64,000 nucleotides of DNA from Leptodactylus fallax (lineage: Eukaryota > Chordata > Amphibia > Anura > Leptodactylidae). Position 1 is the first letter of the stretch; each line of letters begins with the position of its first letter. The position numbers and the translations under genes were made by a program. The notes beneath the pieces are model-generated. The model worked only from the letters and a program-made list of their open reading frames with translations, searched no databases and was not told where the DNA came from. The stretch is from contig CAMRHE010000321.1 in NCBI GenBank assembly GCA_947044405.1, positions 1,116,001-1,180,000 of the forward strand, given 5' to 3'. This document shows positions 1 to 12,046 of this stretch, one piece after another.

Positions 1-508
1 AAAAACACATTGTGGTTTTTCCCACAGCAGTTTTCACAGAAGATCTGCAGAGGTTTCTTCTGCGGACTTTCTGCTTCTATTATACCTATAGAGAAACCGC
101 CAGTGTTTCTGTAGGTATAACTGACATGCTGCGATTTCCAAAATTGCTGTGTCCGCTGCACATATTTTTCTGCAATGTGTGGATGGTATTTGCTAGGATC
201 CCATTCACTTTGCAGGAACTGTAAAATGACACGTTTTTTTTCGCCACGTGGAGCCCCATTCCATCCCCACTTTGCGGTAAAATACGGGCAACGGACACGC
301 TGCGATTTCCAAAACAGTCGTGGTATACCTACGAAAATGCCAGTAGTTTCTCTATAGATATACAGTAATTGAAGCAGAAAGTCCACAGAGGTAACTTCTA
401 CGAACTTTCTGTGCAAAGCGCTGCAGGAATAACTGTGTTGCGTCACTGCCGTGGATTTTCCTGCAGTGCTTTTTTGCTGCAGGATGCCACGTGTGGCCTT
501 AGCCTTAA
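1..508. mobile_element. TTAA-flanked MITE, left end outside window
   Basis: Non-coding palindromic repeat rich in short motifs such as tgctgcgatttcc, cctacagaaa and their complements. It ends at 491-508 with gtggccttagccttaa, whose final TTAA is the expected target duplication of piggyBac-type MITEs. The same family recurs complete at 24917-25509 and as fragments near 16.1 and 48.9 kb. It encodes no protein, so movement would need a transposase from elsewhere. The assignment to piggyBac rests only on the TTAA and the inverted ends; the autonomous partner is not in the window. Confidence 0.6.
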
Positions 509-529
509 GGAGTTTTCCAGCTCATTTTT

Positions 530-562
530 ATTGATGATCTATCCTCAGAATAGATCATCAAT
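530..562. repeat. Short perfect inverted repeat (13-bp arms)
   Basis: The arms attgatgatctat and atagatcatcaat are exact reverse complements separated by 7 bases. It sits in a 340-base non-coding stretch (509-848) that follows the MITE and otherwise shows nothing I recognise. Likely the core of another small frog repeat. Confidence 0.6.
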
Positions 563-849
563 AAAAGATAAGTGATTCCCCACTGATCACTGTGTAGACA
601 GGGAAGTTATTATTTAAAGATACACTTGGGGGTATTATTCATTATGGGGGGGTTATATTATATATTTTATAATTGGGAGTAGCAGCAGGACAGGTGTGCT
701 GGTAAGGACAATGTGGGTCATGTGCCTGAAAAAGTGAGGAGCCACAGATGTCTGTGCAGTACTTTACAGAGAGTAGAAGAAATGGTCATGGTGGTCCAGA
801 TGAAAGAGACAGGAAATATGAACGATTAGGCAGAGATGTCACCTGTAAA

Positions 850-1019
850 TCACTAAATGTTGCCCTGTATTCACTTAAATCGTCTGCAGAGCCCTATGTA
901 GAGCCGATATATACCACTATACGGTCACTGTATAGTGATAATATCAGTATACCTAAGTTGGGGGCCCACTTGCACATGTTCGCCCCCTCCCCCGTGCTGA
1001 ACACCTAGATATGCCTCTG
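850..1019 (-). mobile_element. hAT-type MITE fragment (minus orientation)
   Basis: Reverse complement of the first ~170 bases of the complete hAT element at 24373-26142. It ends at 1019 with a diverged copy of the terminal repeat (agatatgcctctg against agctacgcctctg). Only one end is present, so this is a truncated copy. The open frame across it is an accident of the repeat. Confidence 0.65.
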
Positions 1020-2080
1020 TTTTTTGCCGTTGCATTGCAGCCACAGCAACAGGCACCTGCATTTATTGTTCAGATTATTTTGCAGTGCTGACCAAACTTT
1101 GTCTATCACTGTAAACGTCTGTTGTTCTTATGCTATGACGGATGGTAGTGTGAACATCCCCTTACAGTAATTGTCATATAATAACCTACAAATCATATTA
1201 GCTATATTGGTGAGTGCTGCTTGAATTTCACCTTATATATAAATACAGCCATCAATGTGTAACACAGATGTTTATTATTTCATTCTTACTGATTCAATGG
1301 AGGCTTGTGAAGAAGGATACATCTAAATTTGTTTCCTTGTTAAGATTTCTTCCTACTTGTTCCTCAACTGAATGTTCATTCATCCCAATGACCAGAATTG
1401 TGCCAATTGGATTATAACACAGAGTTTGCTTTATTTGCCTCACAGACACTTAGACATGCAGCCAAGCCTGTATTAAAACAAATTAACCAAAGCCAGTAAG
1501 CTTAATGGAGTATTCCAGGGCAAAGGTTTGGCTTTTAATGTAACCTATAACCTTGCCTTAAGCAACTGTGTCTTTATTCACTGATGCTTGCAGCAGTCCT
1601 TGCAAATTTATTGCTATAGCATGGTGTTCGGGTGTTTACTATGGGTAGAGTGTACTAGAGTGTGAGACTGCTTGGTATTGGAAGAAACACACAGAGAAAC
1701 AAAACTATTACATGTCACAATTTACAACACAACTCTGCAGAGAGAATTTAACAAGGTCTCCTACATTGAAATATGTTAGGTTTCACTACAGAATTATGAC
1801 TTGAAAGCTTATATCAACTTCTAGTGTACTGTATATACAGGTGAAAATCAGGAGTAGACTGGAAAAAAAAAAAACAATCTAAAAGTGGACCTATTCTGAA
1901 AGTAGGGCCAACACACGAAGGCAGGGTCAGTACAAGCAGGTGGAGGTTAGCCCAAGTGAGTGGGGTCAGCAAACCATTAGGCATTGGTAGTAGATGAGTC
2001 AGTGCAATAGGCCACATTGGCAGTATCTGGCCAGTGCAAAACAAGTGCAACCTTTTATAGTATTTCTTGGACTTTGTTTT
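1020..2080. other. No gene recognised
   Basis: AT-rich sequence with short open frames only, none resembling a known family. A short tract near 1136-1166 (tagtgtgaacatccccttac) resembles one near 16712-16742, suggesting scraps of a shared interspersed repeat. No RNA gene or promoter is evident. Confidence 0.5.
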
Positions 2081-2250
2081 TAAGAATATAACTACTATAA
2101 CAAAGCCTCCTGTATAGAAAAATTTAATTGCCATAATACTTTCTCGGATGTACAAAATATAAATACTATAATATTGCCACCTATATACAATGATATAACT
2201 ACTATCATATTGCTTCCTATGTACAAGAATATAAATACTATAAACAGGCC
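2081..2250. repeat. Degenerate ~35-bp tandem repeat
   Basis: About five diverged units built on aatataactactataa followed by a cctcctatgtac-like segment. Units start near 2083, 2119, 2155, 2190 and 2226. It is a minisatellite-like array of the type carried inside frog transposons and has no coding meaning. Confidence 0.6.
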
Positions 2251-2439
2251 AGTGTCAGTCCTGTGTATGATATGGAGATACATGGTGCAGCAGTCCTGTG
2301 TAAGTTACACACAAGGCTGCTGCACCCTGCAGTCTAAAATTTTACATAGGACTTCTGCAGTCTGCCCCAGGTTGTAAATATCAAAGACTGAACCCCACAG
2401 CAAACTTCTGAATTGGACCCCCCCCCCACCCATGGTATA

Positions 2440-2705
2440 GCGCCCCCTTTCCTGGCCCCCGCACAGTATAACGCCCCATTTGCACACACTATAATGTCTC
2501 AAAGTGGCCCCTCCACACAGTAGTATGCCCCATAGCGGTCCCTGCACACAGTATAATGTGTTATAGTGGCTCCTGCACAAAGTATAATGTTCCATAGTGA
2601 CCCCTGCACACAGTATAATGTTCTATAGTGGCCCCTCCAAACAGTATTGTCCCATTGTGGCCCATCCATACAGTATTATGTCTCAATGTGGCCCCAATGG
2701 TGTTT
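2440..2705. repeat. Degenerate 31-bp minisatellite
   Basis: Roughly eight copies of a unit of the form cacacagtataatg-ttccatagtggcccct. The same unit forms longer arrays at 26708-27275 and 27905-28165. Because 31 is not a multiple of three, all three frames stay partly open and produce spurious repetitive peptides. Confidence 0.7.
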
Positions 2706-3529
2706 GTTGCAAATATTGCAAAAAATTTCGGGTTCAGCAAAACCCGAATTTTTTTGTAGTACACCACTCACAACTATTATTATACTCTGGGGTCTTTTCT
2801 TTCAATGATCAGAGGCCCAGTGGTACTTACCTCTCCAGGGCTCCACCGGTCCTCTTCAATGAAGCCACGGACGTGGGTTACGCCGACGTCATTATGCGAC
2901 ACGATGTTGGCCTGACCCACGTGACGTCTGTGATATCACTATGGAGGCCGAAGACTGTATTGAGTTATGCCGGAGCGCTGGAGAGGTGAGTAACACTGGT
3001 TTTTATGTTCACTAACCTCCCCTGGGCCTCCAATCATTATATTATGGGGTCTGAAGAGACCCCAATGTATAAATATAGCAGTATTTGTTGGGGTTCGCCC
3101 AACAAATACGCTTGCCGTGAGCCCGCGGCCTTACTTACCTATCCCTGCTCCAGCTCAGGCCGCCCCTTCTTTCACTTCAATCTTCAGGGGGCCCTAGCGA
3201 TGTGATATGAGACATACAGGACCCCTTGGAGGGCAGAAGTGGAAGCGAAGGCGGCCATGAGAAGGAACTGGGATCAGTAAGCAAATAGGGCCCGTTACCT
3301 GCTGCTACCACGGTACTTATGCCACAACCCAGTCAGACGAGACCGGAGGATGGGAGTAGTAGCGGCGGATGCTGTGCCACCTAGCAGGCCGAGCATGCTC
3401 CCACACAGCTCCAGTCCCACTCCTAGGGCGGACAAAGTCGAGGGAGGTCCTGCAGCACTACCAGATGGTGGTGGTAGTAGTTCTTTCCCCCCGGGGCACT
3501 TCCAGTTAAAAAGGGGGACCTCTCCTACC
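2706..3529. other. Fragments of a composite frog repeat; no gene
   Basis: Contains pieces also found at 27295-27660 and 28205-28560: a tactctggggtct / gaccccagagta hairpin motif, an aggcccagggg segment and a ggtgagta tract. Near 3080-3110 a short inverted repeat (aacaaatac around a cgc-rich loop) occurs. The GC-rich part from 3340 to 3520 has open frames without family resemblance. Confidence 0.45.
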
Positions 3530-4305
3530 TGAGCCGGTGTGGTGTTGGTCGGAAGAGCCCTGGTAAATCAGGCACGACTCAAGGGTCAGCGTTGCAGCTA
3601 AACCAAACAGTCGTTTATTAAGGCAACTTGAACAGAGAGTCAACAGCAGCTTCCAGATGGGGGTAGTAGTCCTGCAGTGTCCAACCCCCAGCCTTGGTTC
3701 TAGGAGGGAGCCCAAAGATGGTATAGGCTCCACAGGATGGCTTTCTCTACTCCTCCTCTGTGCCTCTCCCAGCCAGTACTCTGGGGATGGAGTTACAGGG
3801 AGTCCTGACAGGGATCTGGTTACCTGTAGACTAGGCCCGAATATGACTCTCCTGTCAGGGTCCTCTCCTGCTCCTCCTGGCATGACACCAAATGAATTCC
3901 AGCAGCTTGGATAGCTTTACTCTCTTGCACTGGGCTGTCTTCAGATGAGCCTGGGGCTGATGATGTCCCTCCTGAGGCTGTGAAAGCAGCGGTTGGCCTT
4001 CAGTCCAGAGGCTGGTGGCAGGTCAGCTCTGCACACCTAGTCTAGTCTACAGCATGTATTGAACTAACTTCCAACTGTCGCCGGGGAGATAATATCTCCT
4101 CACAACCCCACCCAGTGGCCTGTGATAGGCCAGGGCTGAACCAAGTCTGGGTTTGAACACTGCAGGGGGAAATGCCAAAGGAAAAGCTGCACAAAATGTC
4201 ACATTTAACACTTAACACAGAACAGAACTTACAAACATAAAACCCAGAGGCACACAAGACAAACACATAAAAGCAGTAACCCTCTGGGATGCTGCACTTA
4301 CGCCA
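3530..4305 (-). repeat. Candidate solo or 3' LTR (minus strand)
   Basis: Read on the minus strand the segment begins TGGCGTAAG just after a purine-rich aagggggcagaaca tract that resembles a polypurine tract. It carries AATAAA near 3620 followed by a U5-like stretch and ends ...CCGGCTCA at 3530. The start also resembles the LTR start of the gypsy element at 36671 (a purine tract, then a gcatcccaga tract). No matching second LTR or target duplication was found, so the boundaries are tentative. Confidence 0.4.
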
Positions 4306-5040
4306 CTGTTCTGCCCCCTTAATTTCCTCACATAGGACTGCTGCATGTCTCTCCATGTAAAGCACACAGTCCTGTATAAAGTGCTAATTTACAGCAGTTC
4401 TGTGTAAAGAAAGAAAGGAAAGTAGGTTGCAGTGGTCTTGAGTAAAATATGGAGCTATGAGGTACAACAGTCCTGCATAACTTAAACACAGGACTGCTGC
4501 AGTGCATAGACTCATTTTACACTGCTGCAGCCTACCCCTTTTCTTTCCTTACATAAAAATGCCTCTCCCTACCAGTAAAGCAGACAAGTCCATTATAAAG
4601 TATTATGTTTTAAACAGAGCACAAATAAGTCGGTCAATGTGGGAAAATGTCAGTACACTGGTCCATGCATGACAAGAAAAGTGAACCTTGCTGACTGACT
4701 GTTATGTCATCTTTCCTCAATTGGTGTCTCTTTAATCTTTGATGCAGTGTGTACTGGAAGGTAGTATAATGTACCGTGTTAGCCATTGAAGCTAGCTAGT
4801 ACTCTTGAAAGCTTACTTATAAATATACTCAGTTAGCCTCTAAAAGGTATGTACTGGAAGGTGGCAGAGCGAACACTGTCAGCTCTGATATGAATGTCCA
4901 GATGTGCGCAACTACACTGCATAAGGACGTAAGTAAGGACCTCCAGCCTTGACCTGTCTGTGGCCTGCCTCTAAAAAGTATACAGCACTGGCACCTTGTG
5001 ATCACAGCGAATTTATACCAAATTTATATAGCATTTGTAA
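4306..5040. other. Repeat-derived, no gene
   Basis: Contains recurrent cagtcctg-gtaa and ggactgctgca segments (about 4327-4500) resembling 2285-2360, so part of this is another low-copy repeat. No coding potential or RNA gene was recognised. Confidence 0.45.
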
Positions 5041-5399
5041 TGTTTTGATACCTTTTAAAAAAAATTAAAAACTTTGCAAAATAGAAAATTTCTTTGTGTC
5101 GCCATATTGTGACACCTGTTACTTTTTCATATTTATATGTGTGTTGCTGGGTATGGTGTCTTTTTATGCGGGACAAGATGTTGTTTTAATTGTTACCATT
5201 TTGGGCAAGGTCTGATGGTTTGATCTCTTTTTATTCCATTTTTTATAGGAGGTAAAGTGTTGAAAAAACAGCCATATGAACCCGCCGTTCATATATAATA
5301 AATATTCATATTCATAAATATTTTTATATTTTAATAGTTCAGGCATTTTTGAGTGCCGGGATACCTACAGTGTTTGTTTACTTTTGTTTTTCATTTTTA
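5041..5399. repeat. Frog interspersed array repeat, fragment
   Basis: Matches in style and motifs (tctttgtgtcgccatatt, gcgggacaagatg, taccattttgggc, ctttttattcc) the longer copies at 7678-9660 and 16741-39730. It stops at a TA where a Tc1 end begins, and related sequence resumes at 7680 after the intervening insertions. Confidence 0.55.
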
Positions 5400-5401
5400 T
5401 A

Positions 5402-5767
5402 CAGTACAGACCAAAAGTTTGGACACACCTTCTCATTCCAAGAGTTTTCTGTATTTTCATGACTATAAAAATTGTATATTCACACTGAAGGCATCAAAAC
5501 TATGAATTAACACATGTGGAATTATATACTTAACAAAAAAGTGTGAAACAACTGAAAATATGTCTTATATTCTAGGTTCTTCAAAGTAGCCACCTTTTGC
5601 TTTGATTACTGCTTTGCACACTCTTGGCATTCTCTTTATGAGCTTCAAGAGGTAGTCACCTGAAATGGTCTTCCAACAGTCTTGAAGGAGTTCCCAGAGA
5701 TGCTTAGCACTTGTTGGCCCTTTTGCCTTCACTCTGCGGTCTAGCTCACCCCAAACCATCTCGATTG
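5402..5767 (-). mobile_element. Truncated Tc1/mariner end with transposase C-terminus
   Basis: The terminal repeat starts cagtacagaccaaaag after a TA at 5400-5401. The minus-strand frame from about 5765 to 5568 encodes the last ~65 residues of a Tc1 transposase (MVWGELDRRVK, LWELLQDCWKTI, ending GYFEEPRI). The N-terminal part, both catalytic aspartates and the other terminal repeat are missing. The frame runs without interruption into gypsy-derived codons at 5768-5867, so this is a fused relic, not a functional gene. Confidence 0.8.
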
Positions 5768-6979
5768 CTCCAGTTTTAGAAAGACCTAGTATTTTCTCTG
5801 CCTTAAATTCAAGATCTCCCTGAACAACAAGAGGTGCTGTTGGACCAGGCAAACGTTTTTTATTCACCTGGCGTTTTCAACCCTTAGTAGACGAGACCGT
5901 CTCCTCACTGACAAAATCTAAGGTATGCAAAGCAATACGGTGGGATGAGCACTGATCTCCCCATTTTACTAACTCCCTTTTACCCCAATCAAAAATAGGG
6001 TTATGGAGGTTCAACCAGGGAAGTCCCAAAACAATATCGGAAGACAGATGCTCCATAACAAAGAATCTTATGACCTCAGAATGTGCAGAACCCACTTGCA
6101 ACGTGATTAAAGGGGTCTTGAATCGGATCTTACCCCTGGCCAGTGGGGCAAAATCCGCTCCAGTAACTGCCAGAGGAGTGTCAAGTGGCAAAAGCTCAAT
6201 GCCTAATGCTGAGACAAATGAAAGTTTGACAAAGTTTGCCGCAGACCCAGAGTCAACTAAGGCCTGGCAAGAAACAGATCTGTCCCCAGAGGACAGAGAC
6301 ACAGATAATAACATCTTATTGTTATTTTCATCAAATACCTGGTTGCCTGAGTTGTTCTTCTGACTACCACTAAGGCACTGAAGTTTTTCTGCTGGTGTAC
6401 GGGGTCTGATCGAGCAGTCTCGTATGATATGACCTGAAGTACCACAGTACAGGCAAAGGTTATTCCTAAGCCAATGCTCTCGTCGAGTCTTGGCGTCCAT
6501 AGCTCCCAGTTGCATGGGTTCCTCACCAGGAGTGATGGGAGAAAAAGTGGGTTTATCAGGAGAGAGAGAGGGAGAGACAGAAAATTTGGTGGAAACAGAC
6601 CCTACTCTCTCTTTAACATTTTCCCGGATTCAACGGTCAATACAGACAGCCAATGTCATAGCCTGCTCAAGAGTAGAGGGATCTGGGTGACAAACCCAGA
6701 ACTCCTTAACACGGTCACATAGGCCTTGTTTAAAGTGAGCCTTTAGAGCCGACTCACACCAACCTGCAGTTGCACTGCACTTGCGGAATTCTGAGCAATA
6801 CTCCTCAGCAGAGCGTTTGCCCTGCCTCATAGGTGACAACAATAACATAGTCTATGACAGTGTTCAGACTGAGCAACAAGAATCTTAAACAAGGAATCAA
6901 ACTGAGGACGCCTCCTGCACCGCCGCGTGCGGGCAAAGGGTGGTGCAGAGACTGGAACAGGTAGAGACGTTACACTAGA
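5768..6979 (-). pseudogene. Deleted Ty3/gypsy gag-protease plus chromodomain remnant
   Basis: On the minus strand, 6848-6630 encodes a capsid segment (GKRSAEEYCSEFRK, ending LAVCIDR). The frame 6515-5877 holds a CCHC zinc knuckle (CLYCGTSGHIIRDC) and a retropepsin-like domain with active-site motif ALVDSGSAANF and the later DIVLGLPWL. The order and wording resemble the sushi-ichi type of Ty3/gypsy elements. A TGA at 5877-5879 ends the frame. After it, still in frame, come residues typical of the start of a gypsy chromodomain (APLVVQGDLEFKAEKIL). Reverse transcriptase, RNase H and integrase are therefore deleted, and the chromodomain is itself cut by the Tc1 fragment. It is clearly dead. Confidence 0.8.
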
Positions 6980-7677
6980 ACAATCCCTGTCACTATCAGG
7001 AATCAGACATAAGAGAGGAGGCGTTGTATCTAGAAATTGATCTCAGAGGTCTGCAGGTACTCAGCTTTGCCAGGAACCAATGAATCAGTTCATTTCTCAC
7101 ATCATGAAGGAGGAGGGGGTCACCCTGGCAGGGGGCTTGGCTGAATAGGTTCATCAATAAATGTGGTTTCTGGAAGAACAATGTCATACCCTTTTAGAGT
7201 CAGCAACAAGTTGAATGTGGTCATCCTAGGTTAGAGATCCTCCAAGCTCAATGGAAACAAAGAAACTCTTCTGTCTTTTCTCCCTTTTATTTTACAAACT
7301 GTTTGCTTGTTTTTTCACCATTATTTGTCTTCTTTATATATACGCACTGAAACCTTGTGACAGAAAAACTTTGTGAGTTAGAGTCCTTTTGTTTCCATGG
7401 AGCTTGGGCTACCAAAAAGGTGTAACATTGTTTTTCCAGAAACCACAGACTTTTTAATGGTACGCCAATTTCTCCTATACAGCCACACCCTCTACCAGGC
7501 TGATCCCTCCTCCTTCATGAGTTGAGAAATGAGCTGCCTCATCTGCACTTGGAAAAGCTTGGGCGTGAACTACCCATCCTTGCCAGGAAAAGCTGAGCAC
7601 CTGCAGACCTCTGATGTCGATTTCCAGTTACATCTCCTTCTCTCTTATGTCTGATTCCTGATAGTGACAGGGATTGT
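6980..7677. mobile_element. Foldback element with ~300-bp inverted arms
   Basis: The left arm (6980-7270) and right arm (7365-7677) are imperfect reverse complements. The outermost 20 or so bases (acaatccctgtcactatcag) match almost exactly, and tgaaggaggag and tctgcaggt segments recur in reverse. The ~95-base centre is AT-rich. No transposase is encoded. The class is unknown to me; no convincing target duplication was seen. Confidence 0.6.
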
Positions 7678-9660
7678 GCAAAATTTCCATATTCTGACAC
7701 CCATAACTTTTTTTTATATTTCTGTGTACAGGGATGCATAAGGCGTCTTTTTGGGGGCAGATTTACTTTTTAGTTATACCATTTTGCGGAATATCTGATC
7801 TTTCGATCGCTTTTTATTCAAAATATTTTTGTATGTTTGTATACCAGGCGTTTTCTAATGCAGGGATTAATAATTTGTTAATGTTTGTTTGTTTGGGTTT
7901 TTTTGTCTTTTTTATTTTTATTTCAAATCTAGGGAAAGGGGGTGGTTTGAATTTTTAGTTTTTTTGTTTCATTACATTTTTAAAAAACTTGAACCTGGGA
8001 ATCAGGGAGCTTGAACCTGAGATTTGCTACTCAGCTACTAAGGCTAATCATAGACCAGCCTCAAGAGCTATATTGCTATGACAGGCCTTGGGAGCCTTCT
8101 TTAGGCTCCTGGTTGTCATAGGAGCAGGAAGGCTCCTGCAATCTCGCATAACGACAGCTGTCCTGCAACAGAGAAGGTATGGGGCTGGTGGGGACCATCT
8201 CTGGGGAGTGCTAATTGGACTCTGGGGGAGCCTCACAAAAAAGTAATGCCCATGATCAGAGTTCACTGACCCCATTTTGGAACTACACCCCTCTCAGAAT
8301 GCTCACTGTACCCCTGGATAAAGTCCTAAAGGGGTGTAGTTTCCAAAATGGGGTCACGTGTCAGGGGATTCCACTTTACTGGCATTTCAGGGTTCTGCAA
8401 AATTGTCATGGCGTCCAAAAACCAAACCGTCTAAATCTGTGCTACAAAAACCAAAATAGCACTCCTTACCTTCTGTGCCTGACTGTGCTCAAACAGCAGT
8501 GTATACCACTTATGACACTAAGTACGTTATCCTGGGTACACCAGTGTCATACATGTGGGCATAAACTGCAGTTTGGGCACACAGTAGGGCACACAGTAAG
8601 GGCACAAAGAGCGCTATGTGGCTTTTGAAGTATATATTTAGATGTTTGGTATCCAGACGCACTGTCTTACAGAGCCTCTAAGGTATCAGTAAAGTGGAAT
8701 CCTCCAAGGAATGACCCCATTTTGAGAACTGCACCCTTCAAAGAAAGGGGTGTAGAGAGCATTAGTATACCAGACGTGAATTCACAGCGGATAGTGAACA
8801 GTGAATATGTATGCTGTGCGGAGTACATTGGGTACACTAAATTCCATACTATATCCCCAGTAGCTCCTATGATTGGGGGGGGGGGGGAGTCACTCTGGGG
8901 GTCACTTCTGGTGTCTTTTCCCTTGCAAGCTCTAAATTTGGGGTGTCCACTGATATATGCTCGCACAGCTTGTACATTCCCTTCCTGCCGCAACCAGTTT
9001 TGTTCTAATGATTTGGCGATTTTTGGGGTTTTTGTCTTCACATTGTACAAACTATATTTCCTTTATTTTTCTGGTGATGTAGCCATATGAGGGCTTGTTG
9101 TTTGCGGGGTGAGATGTATTTTTTAACGACAACATTTTTGGGTGCCTATAACTTATAGAATAAACTTTATTAACTCTTTCTTGGTGGATTAAAAAAAAAA
9201 CAAACCATCAATTCCGGTATTGCTTTTTACCCTTTAATTTTTTTTCCACGCAGAGTACAGCATAAGTAACATGTTTGACCATGGCATCCAAGGGATTCCA
9301 AGGGGAAAAAACCTCCATCAAAGCTCAGCTCCGATGAGGGGTTAAGGAGCTGGGTGTTATCTGTCAGTTACAGCTAACACCCACTCCCGATGCTGCCCAC
9401 GGCATTCTCTTTCACTTACAAACACCTAAGATACCGCGGTCGCTAACCTTAAGGGTTAAACGCCGGGGATCGGTGTTATCACCGTCCCTGCTGTTGCAAA
9501 GCGAGCCTGGCTGTCAGATACAGCTGGGCTTCCACGGTGATCGCACGAGCTCTGCTTCTGAGCCCGCTCGATCACCGTCACGTACCTGTACGTTGGGGTG
9601 CAGTAACTAACCACATTCCCTGATGTACATGTACGTGAAAAAGCGTTAAGGGGTTAATAT
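7678..9660. repeat. Frog interspersed array repeat, copy 2
   Basis: Contains the family's recurring segments: a ctttttattca / taccattttgcgg region (7740-7830); gaccccattttggaactac mirrored by gtagtttccaaaatgggg (8270-8360); gtgccataaactgc-like pieces; and an end region atgtagccatatgagggc (9078-9096), then ccgatgaggggttaag and aagcgttaaggggttaa at 9640-9656. All open frames are short and not conserved between copies. A polyG run lies at 8875-8887. Confidence 0.65.
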
Positions 9661-12046
9661 AATTCATGTTAACATTAGCTTAGTTGCTGTACCACATGCT
9701 ATGTACAGGTGTCAAAGGTTTAATCTGCAATAAGCAACATACATTAAAATACAATTTTGTTTATCTGCTTCACTACCAAGAACATTTTGTACTAGGTGTA
9801 ATTTATTTCTCTCTTTTCTGACCTAGCTTTTTATAAAATAAAAATCACACATTTTAGTTAATGATTAGTATGCCGCTTGTTGCCATGGAAACTTGCAAAC
9901 AGATTTCATTGGAATTCCAGCAGATTACATGTGCTAATGAAGTATACAGAGAGACAAGACAACATACAGTATCGCATTTACTTACTCACTGGTAAACAAG
10001 ACATCAATTCCTTTATCATAACATGCCTGTAAAATGATATTATCAGTTCATACTTTTTTGTTCATATAACAAACTGTCTCCTGTTGGTGTACGGTAATTC
10101 TTAATCAATATGTGGTACAACAAAAGATATGTAATGAATAGGTGACTTTCATACAGTAGTATTTCCGGCTGTATTTTGCATCAGTATTTAAAAATCAAAA
10201 CCAGGAGAGTGTAAAAAACACAGAAAAGATATACATCTTTCATATATTCTCTCTGTAGGATCCGCTCCTCATTTTTGGCTTAAAAATACTGATGAAAATA
10301 ATGACCAAAATACTGTCATGTTATTGGTGTTTTGTACACAGGTCTTGATAATTCAGAGGATTCACTTGATTTGTGATGAGGAGTATGACTTCTCATAACT
10401 CAGGCACATCCTCCAGTTGGCCATGCGCCTACACTGAAATCTACATCAGCTTAATCCGCCAGAAAATTGATGGAAATCATGATAAACCTCACACTGCACA
10501 TCTTGCCCTCACCACGCCCACTTTTAGAAAAATATATGGAAACTAAATGGTCGGGTAAGGTATCTAGTCTGAAAACCCTAATACTTTTCATATCTGATCA
10601 CTACAAATTATATATTCTTGGCAATCCTCTGTGAGTTAAACATTATGAGCTCCCATCATCTATCTAAACCTATGTTGTATGCGACCTTTGGGCATGCAAA
10701 TTAATGTTTGTGATATTTTCATGATCAATTGTCAGACAATATGGTTAAAGTTATCCATTTGGCCCATGAAACCTGTATGACCAGCTTTAGTGTATTGGAT
10801 TAGTTACACCACCCTGTTTGGTACCCATGTTTAAATTCAGGACCATGATATCCTGCAGCAGGGATATCAAAGTTAAAATTCTCTGAGCCTGTGCAGACCC
10901 AGAGGAGAATACTAAAATATTTTCAGCTGATAGTATGTTAACCATATTCTTTTCTAGTAGTTCTTATTATTTCCTACAGGTCTTGTTTTATTGGAGTCAT
11001 CAAAGTTCAAATTTAACCCCGAGTACACCAACTCAAATGTAGAACACATACTTTATGCTAAAATGTTTTAGCATTATGTTTTATTTGATGTGCATAGTGT
11101 TGCTGGTGAGGCTGTTGATAAAACAAATATGACCCAATTATAGCTACAATTTACTATGTGTTATATTGTACATTATGTTCCACGTCTGACAGTAGAATTA
11201 TTAATCTTATTAATTAGTTTTGTCTCTCACCATTCTTGACCATCATTACTTCTAGTAAGCAAGCTATCTACACAGCTAATGATTGAATCCTGTCCATTCT
11301 ACTGCCTTTACCTGCATCATTCATTTACAATTATGCCAAAATGTGGGAAGGGAAACATCTTTTCTGTTTTAATAGACTGTGTGAATACACTTTCTGTTTA
11401 CTCATGAAGTAAGAGGTTTGTGTCTTGTGTCATTAACACAGCTGAATATCTTTGTTAGTTCAGGAAGCAATTCCATGGACTAAACAAATATACAAAAAAG
11501 AGGAAAAACACACAAATACATGTGTTATACCTGAAAACAGCCATAACTTCTCATTAAAGTTAAAGCACCCTTGTATAAAGTGGACTGCTGTTTGGTAACT
11601 TCTTTTCTCCTGTCAGGCTAAGTATAGTGAATTACCTGTTTACTTTAGCTGCGTTTTATATACAGATATTGCTGTAGGAAGTGAAGATCTGAAATATATA
11701 TTAATAAAAAAATAAATAATACATCTGGCTGTATCCTTCTTTCTTTTTCCAGCAGACATATTTTTCAGTAGACACACACAATTTCTTGTGTATTTAGTTC
11801 CACTATCGTACACTTTTCAATGTTTTCTATGCATTGCATATTTGGACAATCCTATATTTATCCACCCATGACCACCACAAAGGATATATGAACATCTAAG
11901 AATATTTATAAAGATAATATAATTGACTTTGCAATAGCATTCTTTTACTGAGTTTTGCAAAAGAAACAAGTCATCATGTAAAATGTGTTGTTAGTAGCAT
12001 CACACAGTATAATAAAGTAATAGAAATATCACCTAAGATGATCATC
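9661..12046. other. Low-repeat stretch, no gene recognised
   Basis: The longest part of the window without obvious transposon sequence. No exon-like open frame, splice-bounded coding segment or RNA gene could be supported. Two blocks, about 9850-9965 and 11190-11470, have a balanced, motif-rich composition (homeobox-type TAATTA and TTAATTAG cores, ccatggaaac) unlike the surrounding AT-rich sequence; they are discussed as candidate conserved noncoding elements. Confidence 0.5.

Noticed and set aside
3350..3914. GC-rich open frames on both strands
   Set aside because: No domain or codon pattern, and they overlap a candidate LTR and its GC-rich flank.
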